Source of the DNA: Sepiola atlantica
Taxonomy: Eukaryota; Mollusca; Cephalopoda; Sepiida; Sepiolidae
Assembly: GCA_963556195.1 (NCBI GenBank)
Contig: CAUVYP010000244.1
Coordinates: 1,798,001 to 1,862,000 of the forward strand
DNA: 64,000 bases
Direction: 5' to 3'
Under the pieces are notes generated by a model that worked only from the letters and a program-made list of their open reading frames with translations, had not been told where the DNA came from and searched no databases. Shown here piece after piece: positions 23,384 to 37,140 of the stretch (position 1 is its first letter; each line of letters opens with the position of its first letter). Both the position numbers and the translations under genes were made by a program.

Positions 23384-26300
23384 TTAGCGCGTTTTAAAGT
23401 TGATATCGCTTTTGTTTATAACTTCCACATTTATTCGAATTGTGCCACGAAACTTTGCAGACAGTCGCGGAGACACATTTTCTACTGAAGTACCAAGTTT
23501 CAGAAGTGCAGCTCTTGTACTGCCGGAGATATGTCGATACAAACTGAATACGCAAAACATCAACAAAATTTAGCGCGTTTTAAAGTTGATATCGCTTTTG
23601 TTTATAACTTCCACATTTATTCGAATTGTGCAACGAAACTTTGCAGACAGTCGCGGAGACACATGTTCTACTGAAGTACCAAGTTTCAGAAGTGCAACTC
23701 TTGTACTGCCGGAGATATGTCGATACAAACTGAATACGCAAAACATCAACAAAATTTAGCGCGTTTTAAAGTTGATATCGCTTTTGTTTATAACTTCCAC
23801 GTTTATTCGAATTGTGCAACGAAACTTTGCAGACAGTCGCGGAGACACATGTTCTACTGAAGTACCAAGTTTCAGAAGTGCAGCTCTTGTACTGCCGGAG
23901 ATATGTCGATACAAACTGAATACGCAAAACATCAACAAAATTTAGCCCGTTTTAAAGTTGATATCGCTTTTGTTTATAACTTCCACAGTTATTCGAATTG
24001 TGCAACGAAACTTTGTAGACAGTCGCGGAGACACATTTTCTACTGAAGTATTTAGTTTCAGAAGTGCAGCTCTTGTACTGCCGGAGATATTTCGATACAA
24101 ACTGAATACGCAAAACATCAACAAAATTTAGCGCGTTTTAAAGTTGATATCGCTTTTGTTTATATCTTCCACATTAATTCGAATTGTGCAACGAAACTTT
24201 GCAGACAGTCTCGAATAGGCCTCCTCTACTGAAGTACCAAGTTTCAGAAGTGCAGCTCTTGTACTGCCAGAGATATGTCGATACAAACTGAATACGCAAA
24301 ACATCAACAAAATTTAGCGCGTTTTAAAGTTGATATCGCTTTTGTTTATAACTTTCACATTTATTCGAATTGTGCAACGAAACTTTGCAGACAGTCGCGG
24401 AGACACATTTTCTACTGAAGTACCAAGTTTCAGAAGTGCAGCTCTTGTACTGCCGGAGATATGTCGATACAAACTGAATACGCAAAACATCAACAAAATT
24501 TAGCGCGTTTTAAAGTTGATATCGCTTTTGTTTATAACTTCCACATTTATTCGAATTGTGCAACGAAACTTTGCAGACAGTCGCGGAAACACATTTTCTA
24601 CTGAGGTACCAAGTCTCAGAAGTGCAGCTCTTGTACTGCCGGAGATATGTCGATACAAACTGAATACGCAAAACATCAACAAAATTTAGCGCGTTTTAAA
24701 GTTGATATCGCTTTTGTTTATAACTTCCACATTTATTCGAATTGTGCCACGAAACTTTGCAGACAGTCGCGGAGACACATTTTCTACTGAAGTACCAAGT
24801 TTCAGAAGTGCAGCTCTTGTACTGCCGGAGATATGTCGATACAAACTGAATACGCAAAACATCAACAAAATTTAGCGCGTTTTAAAGTTGATATCGCTTT
24901 TGTTTATAACTTCCACATTTATTCGAATTGTGCAACGAAACTTTGCAGACAGTCGCGGAGACACATTTTCTACTGAAGTACCAAGTTTCAGAAGTGCAAC
25001 TCTTGTACTGCCGGAGATATGTCGATACAAACTGAATACGCAAAACATCAACAAAATTTAGCGCGTTTTAAAGTTGATCTCGCTTTTGTTTATAACTTCC
25101 ACGTTTATTCGAATTGTGCAACGAAACTTTGCAGACAGTCGCGGAGACACATGTTCTACTGAAGTGCCAAGTCTCAGAAGTGCAGCTCTTGTACTGCCGG
25201 AGATATGTCGATACAAACAGAATACGCAAAACATCAACAAAATTTAGCGCGTTTTAAAGTTGATATCGCTTTTGTTTATAACTTCAACATTTATTCGAAT
25301 TGTGCCACGAAACTTTGCAGACAGTCGCGGAGACACATTTTCTACTGAAGTACCAAGTTTCAGAAGTGCAGCTCTTGTACTGCCGGAGATATGTCGATAC
25401 AAACTGAATACGCAAAACATCAACAAAATTTAGCGCGTTTTAAAGTTGATAACGCTTTTGTTTATAACTTCCACATTTATTCGAATTGTGCAACGAAACT
25501 TTGCAGACAGTCTGGAATCGGCCTTTTCTACTGAAGTACCAAGTCTCAGAAGTGCAGCTCTTGTACTGCCGGAGATATGTCGATACAAACTGAATACGCA
25601 AAACATCAACAAAATTTAGCGCGTTTTAAAGTTGATATCGCTTTTGTTTATAACTTCCACATTTATTCGAATTGTGCAACGAAACTTTGCAGACAGTCGC
25701 GGAGACACATGTTCTACTGAAGTACCAAGTTTCAGAAGTGCAGCTCTTGTACTGCCGGAGATATGTCGATACAAACTGAATACGCAAAACATCAACAAAA
25801 TTTAGCGCGTTTTAAAGTTGATATCGCTTTTGTTTATAACTTCCACATTTATTCGAATTGTGCAACGAAACTTTGTAGACAGTCGCGGAGACACATTTTC
25901 TACTGAAGCATTTAGTTTCAGAAGTGCAGCTCTTGTACTGCCGGAGATATGTCGATACAAACTGAATACGCAAAACATCAACAAAATTTAGCGCGTTTTA
26001 AAGTTGATATCGCCTTTCTTTTTATCTTCCACATTAATTCGAATTGTGCAACGAAACTTTGCAGACAGTCTCGAATAGGCCTCCTCGACTGAAGTACCAA
26101 GTTTCAGAAGTGCAGCTCTTGTACTGCCGGAGATATGTCGATACAAACTGAATACGCAAAACATCAACAAAATTTAGCGCGTTTTAAAGTTGATATCGCT
26201 TTTGTTTATAACTTCCACATTTTTCGTATTGTGCAACGAAACTTTGCAGACAGTCGCGGAGACACATGTTCTACTGAAGTACCAAGTTTCAGAAGTGCAG

Positions 26301-26544
26301 CTCTTGTACTGCCGGAGATATGTCGATACAAACTGAATACGCAAAACATCAACAAAATTTAGCGCGTTTTAAAGTTGATATCGCTTTTGTTTATAACTTC
26401 CACATTTATTCGAATTGTGCAACGAAACTTCGCAGAAAGTCGCGGAGACACATTTTCTACTGAGGTACCAAGTCTCAGAAGTGCAGCTCTTGTACTGCCG
26501 GAGATATGTCGATACAAACTGAATACGCAAAACATCAACAAAAT
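22083..26544 (+). repeat. 24-unit segment, copy 1
   Basis: Bases 22,083-24,685 match 26,917-29,519 (offset 4,834). Bases 24,686-26,544 match 31,193-32,865 except for one B unit at 25,058-25,243 that is absent there. Shared rarities are 'tttagcccg' and 'ccacagttattcg' in the C units at 23,942, 28,776 and 30,449, and 'gaagcatttag' at 25,802, 32,123 and 33,982. The D unit at 25,988 has private changes ('cgcctttctttttatc'). Confidence 0.8.
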
Positions 26545-27846
26545 TTAGCGCGTTTTAAAGTTGATATCGCTTTTGTTTATAACTTCCACATTTATTCGAA
26601 TTGTGCCACGAAACTTTGCAGACAGTCGCGGAGGCACATTTTCTTCTGAAGTACCAAGTTTCAGAAGTGCAGCTCTTGTACTGTCGGAGATATGTCGATA
26701 AAAACTGAATACGCAAAACATCAACAAAATTTAGCGCGTTTTAAAGTTGATATCGCTTTTGTTTATAACTTCCACATTTATTCGAATTGTGCAACGAAAC
26801 TTTGCAGACAGTCGCGGAGCCACATTTTCTACTGAAGTACCAAGTTTCAGAAGTGCAACTCTTGTACTGCCGGAGATATGTCGATACAAACTGAATACGC
26901 AAAACATCAACAAAATTTAGCGCGTTTTAAAGTTGATATCGCTTTTGTTTATAACTTCCACATTTATTCGAATTGTGCAACGAAACTTTGCAGACAGTCT
27001 CGAATAGGCCTTTTCTACTGAAGTACCAAGTTCCAGAAGTGCAGCTCTTGTACTGCCGGAGATATGTCGATACAAACTGAATACGCAAAACATCAACAAG
27101 ATTTAGCGCGTTTTAAAGTTGATATCGCTTTTGTTTATAACTTCCACATTTATTCGAATTGTGCAACGAAACTTTGCAGACAGTCGCGGAGACACATGTT
27201 CTACTGAAGTACTAAGTTTCAGAAGTGCAGCTCTTGTACTGCCGGAGATATGTCGATACAAACTGAATACGCAAAACATCAACAAAATTTAGCGCGTTTT
27301 AAAGTTGATATCGCTTTTGTTTATAACTTCCACATTTATTCGAATTGTGCAACGAAACTTTGTAGACAGTCGCGGAGACACATTTTCTACTGAAGTATTT
27401 AGTTTCAGAAGTGCAGCTCTTGTACTGCCGGAGATATGTCGATACAAACTGAATACGCAAAACATCAACAAAATTTAGCGCGTTTTAAAGTTGATATCGC
27501 TTTTGTTTATATCTTCCACATTAATTCGAATTGTGCAACGAAACTTTGCAGACAGTCTCGAATAGGCCTCCTCTACTGAAGTACCAAGTTTCAGAAGTGC
27601 AGCTCTTGTACTGCCGGAGATATGTCGATACAAACTGAATACGCAAAACATCAACAAAATTTAGCGCGTTTTAAAGTTGATATCGCTTTTGTTTATAACT
27701 TTCACATTTATTCGAATTGTGCAACGAAACTTTGCAGACAGTCTCAACTAGGCCTTTTCTGCTGAAGTACCAAGTTTCAGAAGTGCACCTCTTGTACTGC
27801 CGGAGATATGTCGATACAAACTGAATACGCAAAACATCAACAAAAT

Positions 27847-29519
27847 TTAGCGCGTTTTAAAGTTGTTATCGCTTTTGTTTATAACTTCCACATTTTTCGT
27901 ATTGTGCAACGAAACTTTGCAGACAGTCGCGGAGACACATTTTTTACTGAAGTACCAAGTTTCAGAAGTGCAGCTCTTGTACTGCCGGAGATATGTCGAT
28001 ACAAACTGAATACGCAAAACATCAACAAAATTTAGCGCGTTTTAAAGTTGATATCGCTTTTGTTTATAACTTCCACATTTATTCGAATTGTGCAACGAAA
28101 CTTTGCAGACAGTCGCGGAAACACATTTTCTACTGAGGTACCAAGTCTCAGAAGTGCAGCTCTTGTACTGCCGGAGATATGTCGATACAAACTGAATACG
28201 CAAAACATCAACAAAATTTAGCGCGTTTTAAAGTTGATATCGCTTTTGTTTATAACTTCCACATTTATTCGAATTGTGCCACGAAACTTTGCAGACAGTC
28301 GCGGAGACACATTTTCTACTGAAGTACCAAGTTTCAGAAGTGCAGCTCTTGTACTGCCGGAGATATGTCGATACAAACTGAATACGCAAAACATCAACAA
28401 AATTTAGCGCGTTTTAAAGTTGATATCGCTTTTGTTTATAACTTCCACATTTATTCGAATTGTGCAACGAAACTTTGCAGACAGTCGCGGAGACACATGT
28501 TCTACTGAAGTACCAAGTTTCAGAAGTGCAACTCTTGTACTGCCGGAGATATGTCGATACAAACTGAATACGCAAAACATCAACAAAATTTAGCGCGTTT
28601 TAAAGTTGATATCGCTTTTGTTTATAACTTCCACGTTTATTCGAATTGTGCAACGAAACTTTGCAGACAGTCGCGGAGACACATGTTCTACTGAAGTACC
28701 AAGTTTCAGAAGTGCAGCTCTTGTACTGCCGGAGATATGTCGATACAAACTGAATACGCAAAACATCAACAAAATTTAGCCCGTTTTAAAGTTGATATCG
28801 CTTTTGTTTATAACTTCCACAGTTATTCGAATTGTGCAACGAAACTTTGTAGACAGTCGCGGAGACACATTTTCTACTGAAGTATTTAGTTTCAGAAGTG
28901 CAGCTCTTGTACTGCCGGAGATATTTCGATACAAACTGAATACGCAAAACATCAACAAAATTTAGCGCGTTTTAAAGTTGATATCGCTTTTGTTTATATC
29001 TTCCACATTAATTCGAATTGTGCAACGAAACTTTGCAGACAGTCTCGAATAGGCCTCCTCTACTGAAGTACCAAGTTTCAGAAGTGCAGCTCTTGTACTG
29101 CCAGAGATATGTCGATACAAACTGAATACGCAAAACATCAACAAAATTTAGCGCGTTTTAAAGTTGATATCGCTTTTGTTTATAACTTTCACATTTATTC
29201 GAATTGTGCAACGAAACTTTGCAGACAGTCGCGGAGACACATTTTCTACTGAAGTACCAAGTTTCAGAAGTGCAGCTCTTGTACTGCCGGAGATATGTCG
29301 ATACAAACTGAATACGCAAAACATCAACAAAATTTAGCGCGTTTTAAAGTTGATATCGCTTTTGTTTATAACTTCCACATTTATTCGAATTGTGCAACGA
29401 AACTTTGCAGACAGTCGCGGAAACACATTTTCTACTGAGGTACCAAGTCTCAGAAGTGCAGCTCTTGTACTGCCGGAGATATGTCGATACAAACTGAATA
29501 CGCAAAACATCAACAAAAT
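27847..29519 (+). repeat. Nine-unit tandem block, first copy (1,673 bp)
   Basis: K-F-A-B-B-C-D-A-F. The next nine units repeat it. The K unit has 'gttgttatc', as in 23,013. Confidence 0.85.
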
Positions 29520-31192
29520 TTAGCGCGTTTTAAAGTTGATATCGCTTTTGTTTATAACTTCCACATTTTTCGTATTGTGCAACGAAACTTTGCAGACAGT
29601 CGCGGAGACACATTTTTTACTGAAGTACCAAGTTTCAGAAGTGCAGCTCTTGTACTGCCGGAGATATGTCGATACAAACTGAATACGCAAAACATCAACA
29701 AAATTTAGCGCGTTTTAAAGTTGATATCGCTTTTGTTTATAACTTCCACATTTATTCGAATTGTGCAACGAAACTTTGCAGACAGTCGCGGAAACACATT
29801 TTCTACTGAGGTACCAAGTCTCAGAAGTGCAGCTCTTGTACTGCCGGAGATATGTCGATACAAACTGAATACGCAAAACATCAACAAAATTTAGCGCGTT
29901 TTAAAGTTGATATCGCTTTTGTTTATAACTTCCACATTTATTCGAATTGTGCCACGAAACTTTGCAGACAGTCGCGGAGACACATTTTCTACTGAAGTAC
30001 CAAGTTTCAGAAGTGCAGCTCTTGTACTGCCGGAGATATGTCGATACAAACTGAATACGCAAAACATCAACAAAATTTAGCGCGTTTTAAAGTTGATATC
30101 GCTTTTGTTTATAACTTCCACATTTATTCGAATTGTGCAACGAAACTTTGCAGACAGTCGCGGAGACACATGTTCTACTGAAGTACCAAGTTTCAGAAGT
30201 GCAACTCTTGTACTGCCGGAGATATGTCGATACAAACTGAATACGCAAAACATCAACAAAATTTAGCGCGTTTTAAAGTTGATATCGCTTTTGTTTATAA
30301 CTTCCACGTTTATTCGAATTGTGCAACGAAACTTTGCAGACAGTCGCGGAGACACATGTTCTACTGAAGTACCAAGTTTCAGAAGTGCAGCTCTTGTACT
30401 GCCGGAGATATGTCGATACAAACTGAATACGCAAAACATCAACAAAATTTAGCCCGTTTTAAAGTTGATATCGCTTTTGTTTATAACTTCCACAGTTATT
30501 CGAATTGTGCAACGAAACTTTGTAGACAGTCGCGGAGACACATTTTCTACTGAAGTATTTAGTTTCAGAAGTGCAGCTCTTGTACTGCCGGAGATATTTC
30601 GATACAAACTGAATACGCAAAACATCAACAAAATTTAGCGCGTTTTAAAGTTGATATCGCTTTTGTTTATATCTTCCACATTAATTCGAATTGTGCAACG
30701 AAACTTTGCAGACAGTCTCGAATAGGCCTCCTCTACTGAAGTACCAAGTTTCAGAAGTGCAGCTCTTGTACTGCCAGAGATATGTCGATACAAACTGAAT
30801 ACGCAAAACATCAACAAAATTTAGCGCGTTTTAAAGTTGATATCGCTTTTGTTTATAACTTTCACATTTATTCGAATTGTGCAACGAAACTTTGCAGACA
30901 GTCGCGGAGACACATTTTCTACTGAAGTACCAAGTTTCAGAAGTGCAGCTCTTGTACTGCCGGAGATATGTCGATACAAACTGAATACGCAAAACATCAA
31001 CAAAATTTAGCGCGTTTTAAAGTTGATATCGCTTTTGTTTATAACTTCCACATTTATTCGAATTGTGCAACGAAACTTTGCAGACAGTCGCGGAAACACA
31101 TTTTCTACTGAGGTACCAAGTCTCAGAAGTGCAGCTCTTGTACTGCCGGAGATATGTCGATACAAACTGAATACGCAAAACATCAACAAAAT
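29520..31192 (+). repeat. Nine-unit tandem block, second copy (1,673 bp)
   Basis: The same order as 27,847-29,519, unit for unit. Its K unit has the normal 'gttgatatc', so the join lies in or just before that unit: its start comes from the unit after the F unit and its end from K. Confidence 0.85.
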
Positions 31193-32865
31193 TTAGCGCG
31201 TTTTAAAGTTGATATCGCTTTTGTTTATAACTTCCACATTTATTCGAATTGTGCCACGAAACTTTGCAGACAGTCGCGGAGACACATTTTCTACTGAAGT
31301 ACCAAGTTTCAGAAGTGCAGCTCTTGTACTGCCGGAGATATGTCGATACAAACTGAATACGCAAAACATCAACAAAATTTAGCGCGTTTTAAAGTTGATA
31401 TCGCTTTTGTTTATAACTTCCACATTTATTCGAATTGTGCAACGAAACTTTGCAGACAGTCGCGGAGACACATTTTCTACTGAAGTACCAAGTTTCAGAA
31501 GTGCAACTCTTGTACTGCCGGAGATATGTCGATACAAACTGAATACGCAAAACATCAACAAAATTTAGCGCGTTTTAAAGTTGATATCGCTTTTGTTTAT
31601 AACTTCCACATTTATTCGAATTGTGCCACGAAACTTTGCAGACAGTCGCGGAGACACATTTTCTACTGAAGTACCAAGTTTCAGAAGTGCAGCTCTTGTA
31701 CTGCCGGAGATATGTCGATACAAACTGAATACGCAAAACATCAACAAAATTTAGCGCGTTTTAAAGTTGATAACGCTTTTGTTTATAACTTCCACATTTA
31801 TTCGAATTGTGCAACGAAACTTTGCAGACAGTCTGGAATCGGCCTTTTCTACTGAAGTACCAAGTCTCAGAAGTGCAGCTCTTGTACTGCCGGAGATATG
31901 TCGATACAAACTGAATACGCAAAACATCAACAAAATTTAGCGCGTTTTAAAGTTGATATCGCTTTTGTTTATAACTTCCACATTTATTCGAATTGTGCAA
32001 CGAAACTTTGCAGACAGTCGCGGAGACACATGTTCTACTGAAGTACCAAGTTTCAGAAGTGCAGCTCTTGTACTGCCGGAGATATGTCGATACAAACTGA
32101 ATACGCAAAACATCAACAAAATTTAGCGCGTTTTAAAGTTGATATCGCTTTTGTTTATAACTTCCACATTTATTCGAATTGTGCAACGAAACTTTGTAGA
32201 CAGTCGCGGAGACACATTTTCTACTGAAGCATTTAGTTTCAGAAGTGCAGCTCTTGTACTGCCGGAGATATGTCGATACAAACTGAATACGCAAAACATC
32301 AACAAAATTTAGCGCGTTTTAAAGTTGATATCGCTTTTGTTTATATCTTCCACATTAATTCGAATTGTGCAACGAAACTTTGCAGACAGTCTCGAATAGG
32401 CCTCCTCGACTGAAGTACCAAGTTTCAGAAGTGCAGCTCTTGTACTGCCGGAGATATGTCGATACAAACTGAATACGCAAAACATCAACAAAATTTAGCG
32501 CGTTTTAAAGTTGATATCGCTTTTGTTTATAACTTCCACATTTTTCGTATTGTGCAACGAAACTTTGCAGACAGTCGCGGAGACACATTTTCTACTGAAG
32601 TACCAAGTTTCAGAAGTGCAGCTCTTGTACTGCCGGAGATATGTCGATACAAACTGAATACGCAAAACATCAACAAAATTTAGCGCGTTTTAAAGTTGAT
32701 ATCGCTTTTGTTTATAACTTCCACATTTATTCGAATTGTGCAACGAAACTTCGCAGAAAGTCGCGGAGACACATTTTCTACTGAGGTACCAAGTCTCAGA
32801 AGTGCAGCTCTTGTACTGCCGGAGATATGTCGATACAAACTGAATACGCAAAACATCAACAAAAT
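31193..32865 (+). repeat. Nine-unit tandem block (1,673 bp)
   Basis: A, A with 'gcaactc', A, 'ggaatcggcc' unit, B, C with 'gaagcatt', D, K, F-like with 'cgcagaaag'. The following ten units repeat it. It lacks the 'gatctcgc' B unit that 25,058 and 33,238 have, so that unit was lost here. Confidence 0.8.
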
Positions 32866-34724
32866 TTAGCGCGTTTTAAAGTTGATATCGCTTTTGTTTA
32901 TAACTTCCACATTTATTCGAATTGTGCCACGAAACTTTGCAGACAGTCGCGGAGACACATTCTCTACTGAAGTACCAAGTTTCAGAAGTGCAGCTCTTGT
33001 ACTGCCGGAGATATGTCAATACAAACTGAATACGCAAAACATCAACAAAATTTAGCGCGTTTTAAAGTTGATATCGCTTTTGTTTATAACTTCCACATTT
33101 ATTCGAATTGTGCAACGAAACTTTGCAGACAGTCGCGGAGACACATTTTCTACTGAAGTACCAAGTTTCAGAAGTGCAACTCTTGTACTGCCGGAGATAT
33201 GTCGATACAAACTGAATACGCAAAACATCAACAAAATTTAGCGCGTTTTAAAGTTGATCTCGCTTTTGTTTATAACTTCCACGTTTATTCGAATTGTGCA
33301 ACGAAACTTTGCAGACAGTCGCGGAGACACATGTTCTACTGAAGTGCCAAGTCTCAGAAGTTCAGCTCTTGTACTGCCGGAGATATGTCGATACAAACTG
33401 AATACGCAAAACATCAACAAAATTTAGCGCGTTTTAAAGTTGATATCGCTTTTGTTTATAACTTCCACATTTATTCGAATTGTGCCACGAAACTTTGCAG
33501 ACAGTCGCGGAGACACATGTTCTACTGAAGTACCAAGTTTCAGAAGTGCAGCTCTTGTACTGCCGGAGATATGTCGATACAAACTGAATACGCAAAACAT
33601 CAACAAAATTTAGCGCGTTTTAAAGTTGATAACGCTTTTGTTTATAACTTCCACATTTATTCGAATTGTGCAACGAAACTTTGCAGACAGTCTGGAATCG
33701 GCCTTTTCTACTGAAGTACCAAGTCTCAGAAGTGCAGCTCTTGTACTGCCGGAGATATGTCGATACAAACTGAATACGCAAAACATCAACAAAATTTAGC
33801 GCGTTTTAAAGTTGATATCGCTTTTGTTTATAACTTCCACATTTATTCGAATTGTGCAACGAAACTTTGCAGACAGTCGCGGAGACACATGTTCTACTGA
33901 AGTACCAAGTTTCAGAAGTGCAGCTCTTGTACTGCCGGAGATATGTCGATACAAACTGAATACGCAAAACATCAACAAAATTTAGCGCGTTTTAAAGTTG
34001 ATATCGCTTTTGTTTATAACTTCCACATTTATTCGAATTGTGCAACGAAACTTTGTAGACAGTCGCGGAGACACATTTTCTACTGAAGCATTTAGTTTCA
34101 GAAGTGCAGCTCTTGTACTGCCGGAGATATGTCGATACAAACTGAATACGCAAAACATCAACAAAATTTAGCGCGTTTTAAAGTTGATATCGCTTTTGTT
34201 TATATCTTCCACATTAATTCGAATTGTGCAACGAAACTTTGCAGACAGTCTCGAATAGGCCTCCTCGACTGAAGTACCAAGTTTCAGAAGTGCAGCTCTT
34301 GTACTGCCGGAGATATGTCGATACAAACTGAATACGCAAAACATCAACAAAATTTAGCGCGTTTTAAAGTTGATATCGCTTTTGTTTATAACTTCCACAT
34401 TTTTCGTATTGTGCAACGAAACTTTGCAGACAGTCGCGGAGACACATTTTCTACTGAAGTACCAAGTTTCAGAAGTGCAGCTCTTGTACTGCCGGAGATA
34501 TGTCGATACAAACTGAATACGCAAAACATCAACAAAATTTAGCGCGTTTTAAAGTTGATATCGCTTTTGTTTATAACTTCCACGTTTATTCGAATTGTGC
34601 AACGAAACTTCGCAGACAGTCGCGGAGACACATTTTCTACTGAGGTACCAAGTCTCAGAAGTGCAGCTCTTGTACTGCCGGAGATATGTCGATACAAACT
34701 GAATACGCAAAACATCAACAAAAT
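32866..34724 (+). repeat. Ten-unit tandem block (1,859 bp)
   Basis: The repeat of 31,193-32,865 that keeps the 'gatctcgc' B unit (33,238). The first unit has private marks 'acattctctactg' and 'gtcaatac'. Its last unit has 'cgcagacag' and a 'cacgtttattcg' change where its partner has 'cgcagaaag'. Confidence 0.8.
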
Positions 34725-35654
34725 TTAGCGCGTTTTAAAGTTGATATCGCTTTTGTTTATAACTTCCACATTTATTCGAATTGTGCCACGAAACTTTGCA
34801 GACAGTCGCGGAGGCACATTTTCTACTGAAGTACCAAGTTTCAGAAGTGCAGCTCTTGTACTGTCGGAGATATGTCGATAAAAACTGAATACGCAAAACA
34901 TCAACAAAATTTAGCGCGTTTTAAAGTTGATATCGCTTTTGTTTATAACTTCCACATTTATTCGAATTGTGCAACGAAACTTTGCAGACAGTCGCGGAGC
35001 CACATTTTCTACTGAAGTACCAAGTTTCAGAAGTGCAACTCTTGTACTGCCGGAGATATGTCGATACAAACTGAATACGTAAAACATCAACAAAATTTAG
35101 CGCGTTTTAAAGTTGATATCGCTTTTGTTTATAACTTCCACGTTTATTCGAATTGTGCCACGAAACTTTGCAGACAGTCGCGGAGACACATGTTCTACTG
35201 AAGTACCAAGTCTCAGAAGTGCAGCTGTTGTACTGCCGGAGATATGTCGATACAAACTGAATACGCAAAACATCAACAAAATTTAGCGCGTTTTAAAGTT
35301 GATAACGCTTTTGTTTATAACTTCCACATTTATTCGAATTGTGCAACGAAACTTTGCAGACAGTCTCAAATAGGCCTTTTCTACTGAAGTACCAAGTTTC
35401 AGAAGTGCAGCTCTTGGACTGCCGGAGATATGTCGATACAAACTGAATACGCAAAACATCAACAAAATTTAGCGCGTTTTAAAGTTGATATCGCTTTTGT
35501 TTATAACTTCCACATTTATTCGAATTGCGCCACGAAACTTTGCAGACAGTCGCGGAGACACATTTTCTACTGAAGTATAAAGTTTCAGAAGTGCAGCTCT
35601 TGTACTGCCGGAGATATGTCGATACAAACTAGATACGCAAAACATCAACAAAAT
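34168..35654 (+). repeat. D-K block, version 1 (eight units)
   Basis: D-K-F-G'-G-B-box 2-box 1. Marks are 'gaggcac' with 'ctgtcgg' and 'ataaaaactg' (34,725), 'gcagctgttg' (35,097), 'gataacgc' with 'cttggactg' (35,283) and 'attgcgccacg' (35,469). The same run appears at 37,699-39,186 (offset about 3,532), and a divergent form at 11,488-12,416. Confidence 0.8.
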
Positions 35655-36583
35655 TAAGCGCGTTTTAAAGTTGATATCGCTTTTGTTTATATCTTCCACA
35701 TTAATTCGAATTGTGCAACGAAACTTTGCAGACAGTCTCGAATAGGCCTCCTCGACTGAAGTACCAAGTTTCAGAAGTGCAGCTCTTGTACTGCCGGAGA
35801 TATGTCGATACAAACTGAATACGCAAAACATCAACAAAATTTAGCGCGTTTTAAAGTTGATATCGCTTTTGTTTATAACTTCCACATTTTTCGTATTGTG
35901 CAACGAAACTTTGCAGACAGTCTCGAATAGGCCTTTTCTACTGAAGTACCAAGTTTCAGAAGTGCAGCTCTTGTACTGCCGGAGATATGTCGATACAAAC
36001 TGAATACGCAAAACATCAACAAAATTTAGCGCGTTTTAAAGTTGATATCGCTTTTGTTTATAACTTCCACATTTATTCGAATTGTGCAACGAAACTTCGC
36101 AGACAGTCGCGGAGACACATTTTCTACTGAAGGACCAATTCTCAGAAGTGCAGCTCTTGTACTGCCGGAGATATGTCGATACAAACTGAATACGCAAAAC
36201 ATCAACAAAATTTAGCGCGTTTTAAAGTTGATATCGCTTTTGTTTATAACTTCCACATTTATTCGAATTGTGCCACGAAACTTTGCAGACAGTCGCGGAG
36301 GCACATTTTCTACTGAAGTTCCAAGTTTCAGAAGTGCAGCTGTTGTACTGCCGGAGATATGTCGATACAAACTGAATACGCAAAACATCAACAAAATTTA
36401 GCGCGTTTTAAAGTTGATAACGCTTTTGTTTATAACTTCCACATTTATTCGAATTGTGCAACGAAACTTTGCAGACAGTCTCAAATAGGCCTTTTCTACT
36501 GAAGTACCAAGTTTCAGAAGTGCAGCTCTTGGACTGCCGGAGATATGTCGATACAAACTGAATACGCAAAACATCAACAAAAT
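35655..36583 (+). repeat. D-K block, shortened version 2 (five units)
   Basis: D-K-F-like-chimera-box 2. Compared with versions 1 and 3, two units are missing, replaced by the chimeric unit at 36,212. The D unit starts 'attaagcg', a change shared with 37,699 and 45,136. The K unit at 35,841 unusually carries box 2. Confidence 0.75.
36212..36397 (+). repeat. Chimeric unit spanning a two-unit deletion
   Basis: The left part has 'gaggcacattttc', as in 34,725. The right part has 'gcagctgttg' and 'ctgccgg', as in 35,097. A crossover between units two apart, at about 36,320-36,345, explains the shortened block and keeps the 186-bp length. Confidence 0.75.
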
Positions 36584-36768
36584 TTAGCGCGTTTAAAGTT
36601 GATATCGCTTTTGTTTATAACTTCCACATTTATTCGAATTGTGCAACAACACTTTGCAGACAGTCGCGGAGACACAAGTCCTACTGCAGTACAAAGTTTC
36701 AGAAGTGCAGCTCTTGTACTGCCGGAGATATGTCGATACAAACTGAATACGCAAAACATCAACAAAAT
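36584..36768 (+). repeat. H unit with private 1-bp deletion
   Basis: 'gcgcgtttaaag' replaces 'gcgcgttttaaag', giving 185 bp. The change lies in a homopolymer and is seen once, so it is either a young mutation or a sequencing error. Confidence 0.7.
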
Positions 36769-37140
36769 TTAGCGCGTTTTAAAGTTGATATCGCTTTTGT
36801 TTATAACTTCCACATTTATTCGAATTGTGCAACGAAACTTTGCAGACAGTCCTGAATAGGCCTCCTCTACTGAAGTACCAAGTTTCAGAAGTGCAGCTCT
36901 TGTACTGCCGGAGATATGTCGATACAAACTGAATACGCAAAACATCAACAAGATTTAGCGCGTTTTAAAGTTGATATCGCTTTTGTTTATAACTTCCACA
37001 TTTATTCGAATTGTGCCACGAAACTTTGCAGACAGTCGCGGAGACACATTTTCTACTGAAGTACCAAGTTACAGAAGTGCAGCTCTTGTACTGCCGGAGA
37101 CATGTCGATACAAACTGAATACGCAAAACATCACCAAAAT
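36584..37140 (+). repeat. H-I-J signature trimer, copy 3
   Basis: The H unit here is 185 bp because one T is missing from 'gcgcgtttt'. It follows the shortened D-K block at 35,655-36,583 and precedes a box-1 unit with 'gataacgc'. Confidence 0.85.

Larger units (their letters stand above)
26917..32865 (+). repeat. 24-unit segment, copy 2, expanded internally
   Basis: This repeats 22,083-26,544 with one B unit lost (counterpart of 25,058) and a nine-unit block doubled inside it (27,847-29,519 and 29,520-31,192). Two units between the copies (26,545 and 26,731) reappear at 34,725-35,096 and 38,257-38,628. Confidence 0.8.
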
